The notes under the pieces: generated by a model
Database searches by the model: none
Told to the model about the DNA's origin: nothing
What the model saw: only the letters and a program-made list of their open reading frames with translations
Source: Parvibaculaceae bacterium
Lineage (GTDB): Bacteria; Pseudomonadota; Alphaproteobacteria; Parvibaculales; Parvibaculaceae
Assembly (NCBI GenBank): GCA_029209985.1
Contig: JARGNZ010000015.1
Span: 1 to 64,000 of the forward strand
Direction: 5' to 3'
DNA length: 64,000 nt
In this document: one piece after another, positions 1 to 9,223 of the stretch
Numbering within the stretch: the first letter of the stretch is position 1
Layout of the letters: every line of letters begins with the position of its first letter
Program-made: the position numbers and the translations under genes

Positions 1-1
1 C

Positions 2-94
2 TCTGGCCACATTTCGAAACACGGAAAAGCAAGGGCGACTTGGTATGAAGTAATGGACGCAGGTCGCTATCGCACGGACAAGACTGTCAGCTGA
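2..94 (+). pseudogene. possible IS110-family transposase C-terminal fragment (cut by window edge)
   Basis: An open frame enters from the window edge and ends at TGA 92-94, giving 30 residues. It begins SGHISKHGKARATWYEV, which resembles the SGHIS(K/R)xG...YEA segment near the C-terminus of IS110/IS116 (Transposase_20) transposases. The reading is short and weak: the next conserved residues cannot be recognised and the frame stops early, so it would be a relic rather than a working gene. It could also be the end of an unrelated protein that lies mostly outside the window. Confidence 0.22.
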
Positions 95-440
95 TCTCCA
101 CCAACAACTTCAACATCATTGTACATTCAGAGCAGAACACATCTGTACCGCGCACCTAACGCGCTGTGAGCTAAGCCAAGCAACACACTGAGTGCATTCA
201 ATTCATAGATGGGAGAATGGGAGCAAGGAAGGGAGGCGCCTGCCTCTAGGACGCGTCGTCAGCAAACTGGAGACACAAAATAGAGGCCAACATGACAAGG
301 CGCTTATAGAGCGTCTGCAAGCCTTGGCCTTACGGCTTAGCAGTCGTTTTTCGCGAGAGGGTTGATTTTCTAGTGGTAGCTATCTGGTAGCTTTTCCATT
401 TCAACGATTAATTAAAAATCAGCTAAGTCGTTGATTTGAA
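95..440. other. intergenic stretch downstream of tRNA-Lys
   Basis: I see no supportable gene in either strand here. The tRNA-Lys 3' end faces this stretch. On the tRNA strand a short inverted repeat (TCAACGA ... TCGTTGA, roughly 405-435) encloses a T-rich run and may end tRNA transcription. A direct repeat GGTAGC-tatct-GGTAGC lies at about 376-392. The 3' flank of a tRNA is a common integration target, so this may be old accessory DNA, but no integrase or attachment duplication is visible. Confidence 0.4.
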
Positions 441-516
441 TGGTGAGCCCAACAGGGTTCGAACCTGTGACCTACTGATTAAAAGTCAGCCGCTCTACCA
501 GCTGAGCTATGGGCCC
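441..516 (-). tRNA. tRNA-Lys (anticodon TTT)
   Basis: Read on the minus strand, this 76-nt sequence folds as a full cloverleaf. The acceptor stem GGGCCCA pairs with TGGGCTC (one G-T pair), the D arm is GCTCAGCTGGTAGAGC, the anticodon loop CTTTTAA gives anticodon TTT, and the T arm contains GGTTCGAACC. The 3' CCA is encoded. It is the first clear gene of the window and has its own promoter upstream. Confidence 0.97.
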
Positions 517-556
517 CCACCAAAGGGTGTCGCGCTATTGCTTGGCGACGGAGCGG

Positions 557-585
557 AACATATGAATAAGAGCGGGCTTGGTCAA
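557..585 (-). promoter_or_regulatory. sigma70-type promoter of tRNA-Lys
   Basis: On the minus strand TTGACC (580-585) is separated by exactly 17 bases from TATGTT (557-562). The -10 element lies about 40 bases before the 5' end of the mature tRNA-Lys, a normal distance for a tRNA leader. The match to the housekeeping sigma consensus is good, and no other gene start competes for it. Confidence 0.6.
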
Positions 586-661
586 CCCCAAATAGGCGAA
601 ATTTGCTTTATTTTGCGGGTAGTTGGCAAAAACCCAGCCAAACCCGGAATTGTCCACATTT

Positions 662-1792
662 TTAGGCTTCACCGGCCTCCTGATCGGCTTTGAACTGACG
701 ATAAAACGCCCCAAAACGGCCCTCAGAAATGGCGTCACGCATTTGTGCCATCAGAGATTCGTAATAAGCAATGTTGTGCCATGACAAGAGCATCAAGCCG
801 AGAATCTCTCCGCTCTTCATCAAGTGATGCAGATAAGCCCGCGAGTAGTCCCGTGACGCTTCACATGGACCATTGGGATCGATTGGACGCTCATCTTTTG
901 CATGCTTAGCATTTTTCATATTCAGTTTGCCATAGCGGGTGAAGATTTGTCCGTGGCGGCCAGAGCGTGTGGGCATCACACAATCAAACATATCAACCCC
1001 GCGCGACACAGCCTCCACAAGGTCGTCAGGCGTGCCCACACCCATCAAGTAGCGCGGTTTCGCCTTAGGCAGCAGCGGCGCTGTAAAGTCGAGCACCTCC
1101 AGCATGGCCTTCTGCCCCTCGCCCACGGCCAACCCGCCAATGGAATATCCTGGGAAACCGATCTCTTGCAGACCCGCTGCACTTTGCTCGCGCAAGTGCT
1201 GGTACACGCCCCCTTGAACAATGCCAAACAAGGCTTGGCCCGGCAGCCTGTGGGGCTGACTTACAAAGGCATCCTTAGAACGCTTGGCCCAACGCATCGA
1301 CAGCTCCATCGACACCCGTGTTTGTTCCTCTGTCGCAGGAAACGGCGTGCATTCATCCAGCACCATCTGAATGTCCGAGCCAAGTAAGCATTGGATCTCA
1401 ATGCTCCGCTCTGGGGTCAGCATAAATTTGCGGCCATCAATATGAGATTGGAAGGAAACCCCCTCCTCGGTCATTTTACGCAGCTTAGACAGTGACATCA
1501 CCTGGAAGCCACCGGAGTCCGTCAAAATCGGCCCAGACCAATTCATAAATTTATGCAAACCGCCAAGCGCCGCAATCTCTTCTGCGCCGGGGCGTAACAT
1601 CAAGTGATATGTATTCCCCAACACAATATCCGCGCCAGTTTCTTTCACTTGCTCTGGATAGAGCGCCTTCACCGTACCCGCTGTCCCAACAGGCATAAAC
1701 GCAGGCGTTTGAATATCGCCACGGGGCGTATGGATAACCCCACGCCGAGCCGCACCATCTTGCGCCATCAAGTCATAGGTAAAGTCACTCAC
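662..1792 (-). CDS. tgt: queuine/preQ1 tRNA-guanine transglycosylase
   Basis: Tgt exchanges guanine 34 of tRNAs with GUN anticodons for preQ1 in queuosine synthesis. The 376-residue length is normal. The substrate-pocket motif TDSGGFQ is at about residues 91-97, and the nucleophile is Asp270 in [14 protein letters not shown]. The usual C-terminal zinc site (CxCxxC plus His) is degenerate: at about residues 308-313 only the middle Cys310 remains, the others being Gly308 and Ser313, although the following YSRAYLHHL block and His339 are intact. I recall similar loss in some rhizobial Tgt proteins, so it may be lineage-specific rather than inactivating. queA lies 12 bases upstream in the same direction, so the two probably form a queuosine operon. 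Confidence 0.96.
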   Translation of the reverse strand: MSDFTYDLMAQDGAARRGVIHTPRGDIQTPAFMPVGTAGTVKALYPEQVKETGADIVLGNTYHLMLRPGAEEIAALGGLHKFMNWSGPILTDSGGFQVMSLSKLRKMTEEGVSFQSHIDGRKFMLTPERSIEIQCLLGSDIQMVLDECTPFPATEEQTRVSMELSMRWAKRSKDAFVSQPHRLPGQALFGIVQGGVYQHLREQSAAGLQEIGFPGYSIGGLAVGEGQKAMLEVLDFTAPLLPKAKPRYLMGVGTPDDLVEAVSRGVDMFDCVMPTRSGRHGQIFTRYGKLNMKNAKHAKDERPIDPNGPCEASRDYSRAYLHHLMKSGEILGLMLLSWHNIAYYESLMAQMRDAISEGRFGAFYRQFKADQEAGEA

Positions 1793-1804
1793 AATCGAAA
1801 CTTT

Positions 1805-2878
1805 CTAGTTAGAAGGGTTGGCGCCAAAAATTAGGCAGCCGTCACCATAAGAATAAAACCGGTAGTCGTTGCCAATCGCATGGGAATAGGCCGCTTGCAT
1901 TTCATCTAAGGAGCGAAAGGCAGACACCAACATAAACAGGGTAGACTTAGGCAGGTGAAAGTTGGTCATCAAAATATCAACCGCATTGAACTGATACCCG
2001 GGCGTGATGAAAATATCAGTATCCCCCGACCATACTTTAAGCTCACCATCACGTGCCGCACTTTCCAACAAGCGCAAAGAAGTGGTCCCAACCGCCACCA
2101 CACGGTTGCCTCGTGCGCGAGCTGTATTTAATTGATCAACAACTGCTTGAGATACGACACCCCATTCAGCGTGCATCTTATGGTCTGCTGTCTCATCCAC
2201 CGAAACCGGCAAGAACGTGCCAGCCCCCACATGCAAAGTCACTTGCGCAGTCTCAACACCTCGCGCCGCCAAGCTGTCCATCATGGCGGGTGTAAAGTGA
2301 AGACCTGCCGTCGGGGCAGCAACAGCCCCCGCCGCTTTGGCAAAAAGCGTTTGGTAGTCTGCAGCGTCTTGAACATCCATCTCGCGTTTGCTGGCGATAT
2401 ATGGCGGAAGTGGCATTTCCCCAAGTGCTAAAATGGCATTATCGAGTGCAGGGCCAGACTGCGAGAACGCAAGCTCCACCTCGCCGCCTTCACGAGTCAA
2501 AACCTCCGCAGACAGATCATCTCCAAAATGGATCACATCCCCCGGTTTCAACCGCTTGGCGGGACGACAAAAGGCCACCCAATGAGAGGCGTCATTGCGT
2601 TTATGTAGGGTCGCTTCAATTTCGGCGATACCGTCCTTGTGTGCGCCTCCTACCACACGCCGCCGCGTGCCGCGCAGTCGCGCAGGAATAACCTTCGTGT
2701 CATTGTAGACCAGCACGTCGCCAGGCTTTAGAAAAGAAGCAAGATCGCCCACACACTCATCTTGCAAATGTCCCTCTTTCGGACCAATCACCAATAAACG
2801 TGCGGAATCGCGCGGCCGTGCAGGACGCAATGCGATATTTTCTTCGGGTAAATCAAAATCAAATGCGTCAACACGCAT
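1805..2878 (-). CDS. queA: S-adenosylmethionine:tRNA ribosyltransferase-isomerase
   Basis: QueA moves the ribosyl part of S-adenosylmethionine onto preQ1-tRNA to make epoxyqueuosine, the step directly after Tgt. The 357-residue protein is of normal length. It starts [16 protein letters not shown] and contains the family blocks [34 protein letters not shown] and [10 protein letters not shown]. It is co-oriented with tgt and separated from it by only a few bases, consistent with co-transcription. Upstream, the terminator after the cyclophilin gene isolates the pair. Confidence 0.97.
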   Translation of the reverse strand: MRVDAFDFDLPEENIALRPARPRDSARLLVIGPKEGHLQDECVGDLASFLKPGDVLVYNDTKVIPARLRGTRRRVVGGAHKDGIAEIEATLHKRNDASHWVAFCRPAKRLKPGDVIHFGDDLSAEVLTREGGEVELAFSQSGPALDNAILALGEMPLPPYIASKREMDVQDAADYQTLFAKAAGAVAAPTAGLHFTPAMMDSLAARGVETAQVTLHVGAGTFLPVSVDETADHKMHAEWGVVSQAVVDQLNTARARGNRVVAVGTTSLRLLESAARDGELKVWSGDTDIFITPGYQFNAVDILMTNFHLPKSTLFMLVSAFRSLDEMQAAYSHAIGNDYRFYSYGDGCLIFGANPSN

Positions 2879-2966
2879 GGTTACATCCCTTTGGGAGTAT
2901 TCGCATTCAAGCGCAACGGAAACAGCAGAGCAACATGTTCAAGCCCCGTGCGGCAAATGCCTAATG

Positions 2967-2990
2967 AAAAACCGGGCCCGAAGGCCCGGC
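2967..2990 (-). terminator. rho-independent terminator after the cyclophilin gene
   Basis: On the minus strand a 7-bp GC stem (GCCGGGCC/GGCCCGG) closes on a TTCG tetraloop and is followed by TTTTTC. It begins about 20 bases after the stop codon of the cyclophilin at 3011. It therefore probably ends the gyrA-coaD-ppi transcript before queA. Confidence 0.85.
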
Positions 2991-3010
2991 TTTATCGACC
3001 GTAAAGTGCC

Positions 3011-3484
3011 TTAAGCCGCGTCAGCAGCCACAGACATTTTAACAATTTTATCTGGATCAATCACAGGCTCGCCGCGCTTAATGCCATCAACAAAGTCCAT
3101 CCCGTCGATCACTTTACCCCAAACGGTATATTGACCGTCAAGGAATGTCGCATCGCCAAAGCAGATGAAGAATTGGCTATCAGCGCTATCTGGGTTTTGC
3201 GAACGGGCCATTGAGCACACGCCGCGCGTATGCGGCTCGCTTGAAAATTCAGCCGCCAAGTTTTTGCCAGAACCGCTGGTGCCTGTGCCGGTAGGATCGC
3301 CACCTTGCGCCATGAAGCCTTCAATCACCCGGTGGAAAACGATCCCGTCGTAGAATCCTTCCCGTGCCAATTCTTTAATGCGTGCTACGTGGTTTGGAGC
3401 CAAGTCAGGACGTAATTCAATCGTTACCCGACCAGATTCCAAGTCCAAAAACAGTGTATTTTCAGGATCTTTGATATCAGTCAT
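3011..3484 (-). CDS. ppiB: cytoplasmic peptidyl-prolyl cis-trans isomerase, cyclophilin type
   Basis: A cyclophilin that speeds proline isomerisation during protein folding. The 157 residues have no signal peptide. The active-site blocks are clear: FHRVIEGFMAQGGDPTGTG at about 50-68 (catalytic Arg52, Gln60) and a SADSQFFI block near 100. It is a tandem paralogue of the next gene upstream, which does carry a signal peptide, giving a cytoplasmic and an exported cyclophilin side by side. The start ATG follows a purine-rich AAGAGAAAAC. Confidence 0.94.
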   Translation of the reverse strand: MTDIKDPENTLFLDLESGRVTIELRPDLAPNHVARIKELAREGFYDGIVFHRVIEGFMAQGGDPTGTGTSGSGKNLAAEFSSEPHTRGVCSMARSQNPDSADSQFFICFGDATFLDGQYTVWGKVIDGMDFVDGIKRGEPVIDPDKIVKMSVAADAA

Positions 3485-3519
3485 GTTTTCTCTTTCATAA
3501 AATGTGCCCGCAGAGAGAC

Positions 3520-4095
3520 TTAATCTTGAGGATCAGCCGCAACGCGCATCTTGATAATCTTATCTGGGTTTGCAGGTGGTTCCCCAACCGCAATCTTATT
3601 GACATGTTCCATACCAGAAACCACTTCCCCAAAAATGGTGTAATTCCGGTCTAGAAAGCTCGCATCATCAAGCGTAATGAAGAATTGGCTGTTGGCGCTA
3701 TCTGGGTGCTGGCTACGTGCCATCCCCAAAACACCCGCTGAGCCAAATGATGCTACATTGGTAAACTCTGCCCGCACGTCAGGATAGTCAGACCCACCTC
3801 GGCCAGTGCCGGTTGGATCGCCTGTCTGCGCCATGAAGCCCGGAATAACGCGGTGGAAAATGATCCCATCGTAAAACTTTTCACGTGCCAGCGTTTTGAG
3901 ACGCGCAACATGTTTCGGGGCAAGGTCAGGGCGTAGCTTAATCACCACAAGCCCTTCATCTTTCAAATAGAGGTTCAATGTATTTTCTGGATCAAGCGCA
4001 CCTTCTTCAGCTTGTGCAACACCAGCAACAGAAAGGACCATCAACAAGGCAAGGCTGCTTGCAATAGCAGCAAAGGTCTTGTTCAAAAACTGCAT
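3520..4095 (-). CDS. periplasmic cyclophilin-type peptidyl-prolyl isomerase
   Basis: This 191-residue cyclophilin starts with a Sec signal peptide: a short basic end, a hydrophobic run at about 8-26, and a probable AQA cleavage site near residue 29. It then has the same catalytic blocks as its neighbour (FHRVIPGFMAQTGDPTGTG and SANSQFFI). It should act on proteins folding in the periplasm. It is 35 bases upstream of the cytoplasmic copy and 14 bases downstream of coaD, so a shared transcript is likely. The pair looks like a duplication followed by gain or loss of the signal peptide. Confidence 0.93.
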   Translation of the reverse strand: MQFLNKTFAAIASSLALLMVLSVAGVAQAEEGALDPENTLNLYLKDEGLVVIKLRPDLAPKHVARLKTLAREKFYDGIIFHRVIPGFMAQTGDPTGTGRGGSDYPDVRAEFTNVASFGSAGVLGMARSQHPDSANSQFFITLDDASFLDRNYTIFGEVVSGMEHVNKIAVGEPPANPDKIIKMRVAADPQD

Positions 4096-4109
4096 GGAAT
4101 TCTCCTAAA

Positions 4110-4616
4110 TCAACTTTTTTCGGCAAAATGCGCCAACAGAGCATCTGCCACACTTTGTGGAACAAATTGTGTCAAATCACCACCCATCGCCGCAATCTGA
4201 CGCACCAATGTAGAGGAGATAACCTGAAGCGCAGGTGAAGCGGTTAAAAAAGCCGTTTCAACATCTGGCGCCAAAATCGCATTCATCCCCACCATTTGAG
4301 CTTCATATTCGTAATCAGACATGCCCCGCAAGCCACGTAAAATCAATTGCGCGCCCGCTGCACGCGCCGCCTCAACAACCAAGCCGTTAAAAGAGACAAC
4401 GCTTACTTGCCCCCCTGCGTCTTTGGCCATTTGGAAGGTTTCTTTTTCAATCAAAGCTTTGCGTTCGTCGAACGTCAACATAGCCTTCTTGCTCGCATGC
4501 ACCCCAATGCCGACCACCACATGATCAACCACCCGGAAAGACCGTTTGATGATATCGAGATGACCCAAAGTAATCGGATCAAAACTCCCCGAATAAAACC
4601 CAATACGTTTACTCAT
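4110..4616 (-). CDS. coaD: phosphopantetheine adenylyltransferase
   Basis: CoaD adenylates 4'-phosphopantetheine to dephospho-CoA, the penultimate step of coenzyme A synthesis. I choose the ATG at 4616, giving 168 residues starting [15 protein letters not shown] longer reading would add 26 residues that only shadow gyrA. The nucleotidyltransferase motif [10 protein letters not shown] is near residues 9-18 and the second motif ISSTLVR is near the C-terminus. The start overlaps the gyrA stop by 8 bases, indicating translational coupling. Confidence 0.96.
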   Translation of the reverse strand: MSKRIGFYSGSFDPITLGHLDIIKRSFRVVDHVVVGIGVHASKKAMLTFDERKALIEKETFQMAKDAGGQVSVVSFNGLVVEAARAAGAQLILRGLRGMSDYEYEAQMVGMNAILAPDVETAFLTASPALQVISSTLVRQIAAMGGDLTQFVPQSVADALLAHFAEKS

Positions 4617-7467
4617 TGCCACCCTCATTCCCAGAAGCCGCCCCATCATCCGAACTGCTCTCTTCAGTGGTATCTTCCTGATCGGACATATCACCTAAAT
4701 GCTCAACCGAAACGACGTGTTCCTCAGCATCGGTGCGGAAAATTGTAACCCCTTGCGTGGCCCGGCCCGCAACACGCACATCGTAGACTGGGCATCGGAT
4801 CAACTGGCCCCCATCGGTAACGAGCATAATTTCGTCTTGCTCCTCCACAGGGAAAGACGCGATCAACGGACCGTTCCGCTTGGTAACCGCCATTGCAATG
4901 ATACCCTTACCGCCTCGGCCAGAGGTCCGATATTCATAGCAAGACGTACGCTTACCAAAGCCATTCTCACTCACAGTCAGAACAAATTGCTCGCGTGCAC
5001 CAAGTTCAGCGTAGCGTTCTTGGCTCAAGGCTGCCTCGTCGTCGCTCTCCCCGTCCTCATCGAGCACAACTGCATCTTCAATCTCTTCGCCGCTTTCTGC
5101 GCGGCGCATGGCATTGGAATGCTTGAGGTAAGACCGCGCTTCCGCCGGATCAACATCCACATGCCGCAAAATCGCCATTGAAATAGCCGTATCATCGCCG
5201 TCTAGTTTCACACCGCGCACACCTGTTGACGTGCGGCCCGTAAAGACCCGAACGTCCCCAACGCTAAAGCGAATGCAGCGCCCGCTTCCTGTGGTGAGCA
5301 AGACATCATCATCGATCGAGCACACCCCAACACCGGCAATGCCGTCGCCTTCATTCAACTTCATGGCAATTTTGCCGTTCCGGTTGATTTGCACAAAGTC
5401 GGAAAGTTTATTGCGTCGCACGTTACCCAATGTGGTGGCGAACATCACGTCCAGCTCAGCCCAGCTTTTCTCATCTTCTGGCAATGGCAGAACGGTGGTA
5501 ATCGTCTCTCCCTGCTTCAATGGCAAGATATTGACCATCGCCTTGCCTTTGGCTTGCGGGGTCGCAAGCGGCAAACGCCATACCTTGAGTTTGTAGACCA
5601 TGCCCGTTGAGGAGAAGAACAGCATCGGTGTATGGGTATTCGACACAAATAATTTCGAGACAAAATCTTCGTCTTTGGTCGACATGCCAGACCGGCCCTT
5701 ACCACCACGCCGCTGCGCACGGTAAGTAGAGAGAGGCACCCGTTTAATGTAGCCTTGGTGGCTCACTGTAACGACCATATCCTCACGTTGGATAAGGTCT
5801 TCATCTTCCATGTCATTTTCAGACTCGCCGATGATCGTCTTACGCGGCGTTCCAAACTCGTCCCGGATGGCAGCAAGTTCGTCTTCAATAATTTGCATAA
5901 CCCGAGGGCGTGAGCGCAAGAGGTCAAGATAGTCCTCAATGCTCTCGCCCAATTCTTTCAACTCATCGCCAATTTCGTCACGACCCAGAGCTGTCAATCG
6001 CTGCAATCGCAATTCCAAAATAGACCGGGCTTGTGTTTCCGAAAGCTTATAAGTGCCGTCGTCTTGCAACTTATGGCGCGGGTCCGCAATCAATTCGATC
6101 AACGGCGCCACGTCTTTTGCAGGCCAATCTCGTGCCATCAAACGCTCACGCGCTGTCGCAGGGTCAGGTGCAGTTCGGATCAGGTGAATGACCTCATCGA
6201 TATTGGCAACGGCAATAACCAACCCAACCAACACATGCGCCCGGTCCCGTGCTTTATTGAGCAAGAACTTGGTCCGGCGGGTCAACACCACTTCGCGGAA
6301 ATCAACAAAGGCTTTGATGAACTGACGCAAGTCCATCACTTCAGGTCGCCCATGGTCCAGCGCCAACATGTTGGCCCCAAACGTAGACTGCAACTGGGAA
6401 AAACGATAAAGCTGATTCAGCACAACATCCGGTACAGCATCCCGGCGCAGCTCAATTACCACCCGCATCCCTTGGCGGTCAGACTCGTCGCGCAAATCAG
6501 AAATGCCTTCAACACGCTTCTCACGCACCAGCTCTGCAATCTTCTCAATCATAGAAGATTTGTTCACCTGATAAGGAATTTCCGTGATGATAATCGCATG
6601 GCGGTCTTTACGAACTTCTTCAATTTCGCATTTACCGCGCATCACAATAGAGCCGCGCCCATTGTGGTAAGCACCTCGAATACCTGTGCGGCCCAGAATG
6701 ATCCCGCCAGTTGGAAAGTCAGGACCCGGAATAATTTCATTCAAGGCATCAATGCTAATCTCAGGATCATTAATTAAAGCGATACAGCCGTTGATGACTT
6801 CGCTCAAATTGTGTGGCGGAATGTTCGTTGCCATCCCCACAGCAATCCCGCCCGCACCGTTCACCAAGAGGTTCGGAATTTCAGCAGGCAGAACCCGTGG
6901 CTCGCTTTCAGATCCATCATAGTTATCTTGAAAGTCGACGGTCTCTTTATCAATATCAGCCAATAAGTGGTGCGCAACCTTACCCATGCGCACTTCGGTA
7001 TAACGCATCGCAGCGGCCGGGTCACCGTCTACGGAACCAAAGTTACCTTGACCATCAAGCAGTGGTAGTCGCAAGGAAAAGTCCTGCGCCATACGCACTA
7101 ACGCATCATAAATAGCTTGGTCCCCATGAGGGTGATATTTACCCATCACGTCACCAACGATACGGGCAGACTTTCTGTAAGGCTTGTTCCACTCATATCC
7201 GTTTTCATGCATTGCATACAGAATACGGCGGTGAACGGGTTTAAGCCCATCGCGTGCATCCGGCAGCGCACGTGACACAATCACACTCATCGCATAATCG
7301 AGATAAGAGGTTTTCATCTCTTGCTCGATGGTAATTGGCATGACGTCTTTTTCTGGAGGCGGCATATCGCCTGCCCCGCCAGTTACGCCATTCCCAGCAT
7401 CCCCGCCATTGCTTTCAGCAGCTACAACTTCAGTCTTTGGAGTGTTTTCGTCAGATGTGTCGGACAA
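4609..7467 (-). CDS. gyrA: DNA gyrase subunit A
   Basis: GyrA is the DNA-cleaving subunit of gyrase and, with GyrB, introduces negative supercoils. The catalytic tyrosine is Tyr156 in AAMRYTEVR, and the GyrA box QRRGGKG marks the C-terminal wrapping domain. At 952 residues it is longer than the E. coli enzyme. The extra length is a Gly-rich N-terminal extension (about 40 residues), an acidic insertion in the C-terminal domain (blades separated by [18 protein letters not shown]) and an acidic tail. In the quinolone-resistance region, Gln117 sits where E. coli has Ser83, while Asp121 matches Asp87. It is the head of a gyrA-coaD-cyclophilin transcript. Confidence 0.97.
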   Translation of the reverse strand: MSDTSDENTPKTEVVAAESNGGDAGNGVTGGAGDMPPPEKDVMPITIEQEMKTSYLDYAMSVIVSRALPDARDGLKPVHRRILYAMHENGYEWNKPYRKSARIVGDVMGKYHPHGDQAIYDALVRMAQDFSLRLPLLDGQGNFGSVDGDPAAAMRYTEVRMGKVAHHLLADIDKETVDFQDNYDGSESEPRVLPAEIPNLLVNGAGGIAVGMATNIPPHNLSEVINGCIALINDPEISIDALNEIIPGPDFPTGGIILGRTGIRGAYHNGRGSIVMRGKCEIEEVRKDRHAIIITEIPYQVNKSSMIEKIAELVREKRVEGISDLRDESDRQGMRVVIELRRDAVPDVVLNQLYRFSQLQSTFGANMLALDHGRPEVMDLRQFIKAFVDFREVVLTRRTKFLLNKARDRAHVLVGLVIAVANIDEVIHLIRTAPDPATARERLMARDWPAKDVAPLIELIADPRHKLQDDGTYKLSETQARSILELRLQRLTALGRDEIGDELKELGESIEDYLDLLRSRPRVMQIIEDELAAIRDEFGTPRKTIIGESENDMEDEDLIQREDMVVTVSHQGYIKRVPLSTYRAQRRGGKGRSGMSTKDEDFVSKLFVSNTHTPMLFFSSTGMVYKLKVWRLPLATPQAKGKAMVNILPLKQGETITTVLPLPEDEKSWAELDVMFATTLGNVRRNKLSDFVQINRNGKIAMKLNEGDGIAGVGVCSIDDDVLLTTGSGRCIRFSVGDVRVFTGRTSTGVRGVKLDGDDTAISMAILRHVDVDPAEARSYLKHSNAMRRAESGEEIEDAVVLDEDGESDDEAALSQERYAELGAREQFVLTVSENGFGKRTSCYEYRTSGRGGKGIIAMAVTKRNGPLIASFPVEEQDEIMLVTDGGQLIRCPVYDVRVAGRATQGVTIFRTDAEEHVVSVEHLGDMSDQEDTTEESSSDDGAASGNEGGNE

Positions 7468-7869
7468 ACGTCAAACCTTCAAAAAGCGCCCCCGGCAAAG
7501 CGATCGAACCGACTGTTCAATCAGCACAATGGGACGCGAAAAATATGCCTTAATTTCCGAGAAAATGCGGGTCCGAATCCCGCCCGGAAAGTTGTCCAGC
7601 AAACTAGCAAATATGACACCAGAGAGCAACGCCCATCCGCCCGTCCAAACCCATCGTAACCCATTGAAATATAATGAAAAAATATAGAAATTCAAACACA
7701 CGCAACGGAAACCAAATTTCCATCCACCAAAAGTCGAATATCGAACCAAGAATCCCTTCAAATACCATCCTTCAAGCCCCATAAACACACCGGCCTAAAC
7801 AAAAGAGCCCGCCAATTAAGGCGAGCTCCAAAAATCTCTGATCCCGTGGCGTGGGATATCCCAAACGTC
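7468..7869. other. intergenic region between ssb and gyrA, no gene seen
   Basis: These 402 bases follow the ssb stop and form the leader of gyrA, both on the minus strand. A 105-codon frame exists on the minus strand, but its composition is unlike a protein and it has no recognisable motif. The only structured element is the tRNA-like hairpin at 7554-7590. A gyrA promoter is expected here, but I cannot assign one confidently. Confidence 0.5.
7554..7590 (+). other. tRNA-minihelix-like hairpin in the gyrA leader
   Basis: A 6-bp outer stem (TTTCCG 7554-7559 with CGGAAA 7585-7590) encloses a 5-bp stem (GCGGG 7567-7571 with CCCGC 7579-7583). The inner loop is seven bases, TCCGAAT, nearly the TTCGAAT of a tRNA T loop. 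As a whole it looks like an acceptor stem plus T arm with the D and anticodon arms missing. There is no CCA end. It may be a tRNA relic or a regulatory hairpin of gyrA. Confidence 0.3.
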
Positions 7870-8397
7870 TTAAAAGGGAATTTCATCGTCCATGTCTTGG
7901 TTAAACGACCCGCCGCCACCTTGGCCCCCCTGACCGCCGCCTTGGCCACCAGAACCACCACCATAGCCGCCATCATTGTTGCCGCCACCGTAACCACCAG
8001 AAGAAGAACCGCCGCCACCGAAGTCGCCGCCGCCTTGGCCACCACTACGGCCATCCAGCATGGTCAAAGTCGAATTGAACCCTTGTAGAACAACTTCGGT
8101 GCTATAGCGATCTTGGCCGCTTTGGTCCTGCCATTTACGGGTTTGAAGCTGGCCCTCGATATAAACCTTCGCGCCTTTTTTCAAATATTGCTCACACACA
8201 CGGCATAAACCTTCATTGAAAATCACAACACGGTGCCATTCTGTGCGCTCTTTACGCTCCCCAGAATTCTTATCGCGCCATGTTTCAGAGGTGGCGATGC
8301 GCAGATTAGCGATTGGACGCCCATCTTGTGTATTGCGGATTTCAGGGTCAGCGCCCAGATTACCAACCAGAATAACTTTATTGACGCTGCCGGCCAT
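7870..8397 (-). CDS. ssb: single-stranded DNA-binding protein
   Basis: SSB coats single-stranded DNA in replication, repair and recombination. I use the ATG at 8397, giving 175 residues starting [15 protein letters not shown], the usual family start; an upstream reading adds seven unrelated residues. The OB fold covers about residues 1-112. It is followed by a Gly/Gln/Ser-rich linker and the acidic partner-binding tip MDDEIPF. It is divergent from a GNAT-uvrA pair, and the shared intergenic region carries a LexA box, so SOS control of ssb is possible, though the box lies about 210 bases away. Confidence 0.97.
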   Translation of the reverse strand: MAGSVNKVILVGNLGADPEIRNTQDGRPIANLRIATSETWRDKNSGERKERTEWHRVVIFNEGLCRVCEQYLKKGAKVYIEGQLQTRKWQDQSGQDRYSTEVVLQGFNSTLTMLDGRSGGQGGGDFGGGGSSSGGYGGGNNDGGYGGGSGGQGGGQGGQGGGGSFNQDMDDEIPF

Positions 8398-8608
8398 ATG
8401 AAATCTCCAAATTCTCAAGGACTGCGCTAGTATTTATGAGGTCGTAACCCCACTTATCCCACGCAGTAAAATACAGAAGGTGACCCTAACTGAATCGTTC
8501 AGCTGACGCCATGCCCCAAATTGAACTGTCCACAACTGATGCCTTCCCCAAAGGCCAACAGATGTCGGTCAAAATCTCAGCCTTGTCAGAATCGATCAAA
8601 ACTGATTT

Positions 8609-8623
8609 GTTCTCATTATGTTC
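8609..8623 (+). promoter_or_regulatory. LexA (SOS) operator, alphaproteobacterial type
   Basis: GTTC (8609-8612), seven bases, GTTC (8620-8623): an exact match to the direct-repeat SOS box known for alphaproteobacterial LexA. It lies 28 bases before the chosen start of the acetyltransferase gene and about 600 bases before uvrA, in the ssb/uvrA divergent region where SOS control is well known. It also overlaps an ATG at 8618, which argues that this ATG is not the acetyltransferase start. Confidence 0.7.
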
Positions 8624-8650
8624 ACCAGTCCCTCGGAGTCAATCATTGCC

Positions 8651-9169
8651 ATGAGCCAGCTCACAACCTCCAGATTGTCTCTTGCCCCCTACCAAGAGGA
8701 CGAGGCGCCGCTGATGCACCGCTTAACCAGCGATCTACGGGTCTTCTTTTGGCTGAACGCACCCATGACCTTAAAACAAACTCAAACGGTGCTTGAGGCA
8801 AAGCGCGCAATGTTTGCGGAGAAACAACTTGGCTGGTGGACGGTTCGCGAAACAGCAACGGGCACATTTGTGGGGCAAGCGTGTCTGCAAACCCTACCAG
8901 AAACCGGGGAACCTGAAATCGGCTATCACTTTATTCCAGAGTTCCAAAACAAAGGCTACGCAACAGAAGCCGCCGCCAAACTGTTAGACCACGGCTTTTG
9001 TACCCTAAATCTACCCCGCATTGTCGCAGTTATCTTACCGGATAACGCACCGTCCCAAGCAGTCATGAAAAAACTTGGTCTTCAATATGAAAAAGACATG
9101 ATGAAAGCCAACCTGCTTCACAATTATTTTGCGTTCGAGCGTCGAGATTACCTCGCGCAAAAAGCCTAA
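8651..9169 (+). CDS. RimJ/RimL-type GNAT N-acetyltransferase, probably SOS-controlled
   Basis: A 172-residue acetyltransferase of the GNAT fold. It has an N-terminal [19 protein letters not shown] strand, a [20 protein letters not shown] acetyl-CoA loop region at about 90-115, and [18 protein letters not shown] near the end, all typical of the RimJ/RimL subfamily. Its substrate (a protein N-terminus or a small amine) cannot be told. I take the ATG at 8651 because the upstream ATG at 8618 lies inside the LexA box. uvrA begins 54 bases downstream on the same strand, so both genes may be read from one SOS promoter. Confidence 0.82.
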   Translation: MSQLTTSRLSLAPYQEDEAPLMHRLTSDLRVFFWLNAPMTLKQTQTVLEAKRAMFAEKQLGWWTVRETATGTFVGQACLQTLPETGEPEIGYHFIPEFQNKGYATEAAAKLLDHGFCTLNLPRIVAVILPDNAPSQAVMKKLGLQYEKDMMKANLLHNYFAFERRDYLAQKA

Positions 9170-9223
9170 ACTGCCATATTACTTAAATCACAATCGCCTG
9201 ACCGAAAGCCAACTGAGTACAGC

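Noticed and set aside
436-693. Plus-strand frame starting at tRNA-Lys
   Set aside because: Its NRVRTCDLL start is the reverse of the tRNA T arm, a common false gene call.
7471-7788. 105-codon minus-strand frame upstream of gyrA
   Set aside because: Composition is Phe/Trp/Gly-rich and unlike a folded protein, it has no motif, and a GGIRTR-like segment comes from the tRNA-like hairpin on the other strand.
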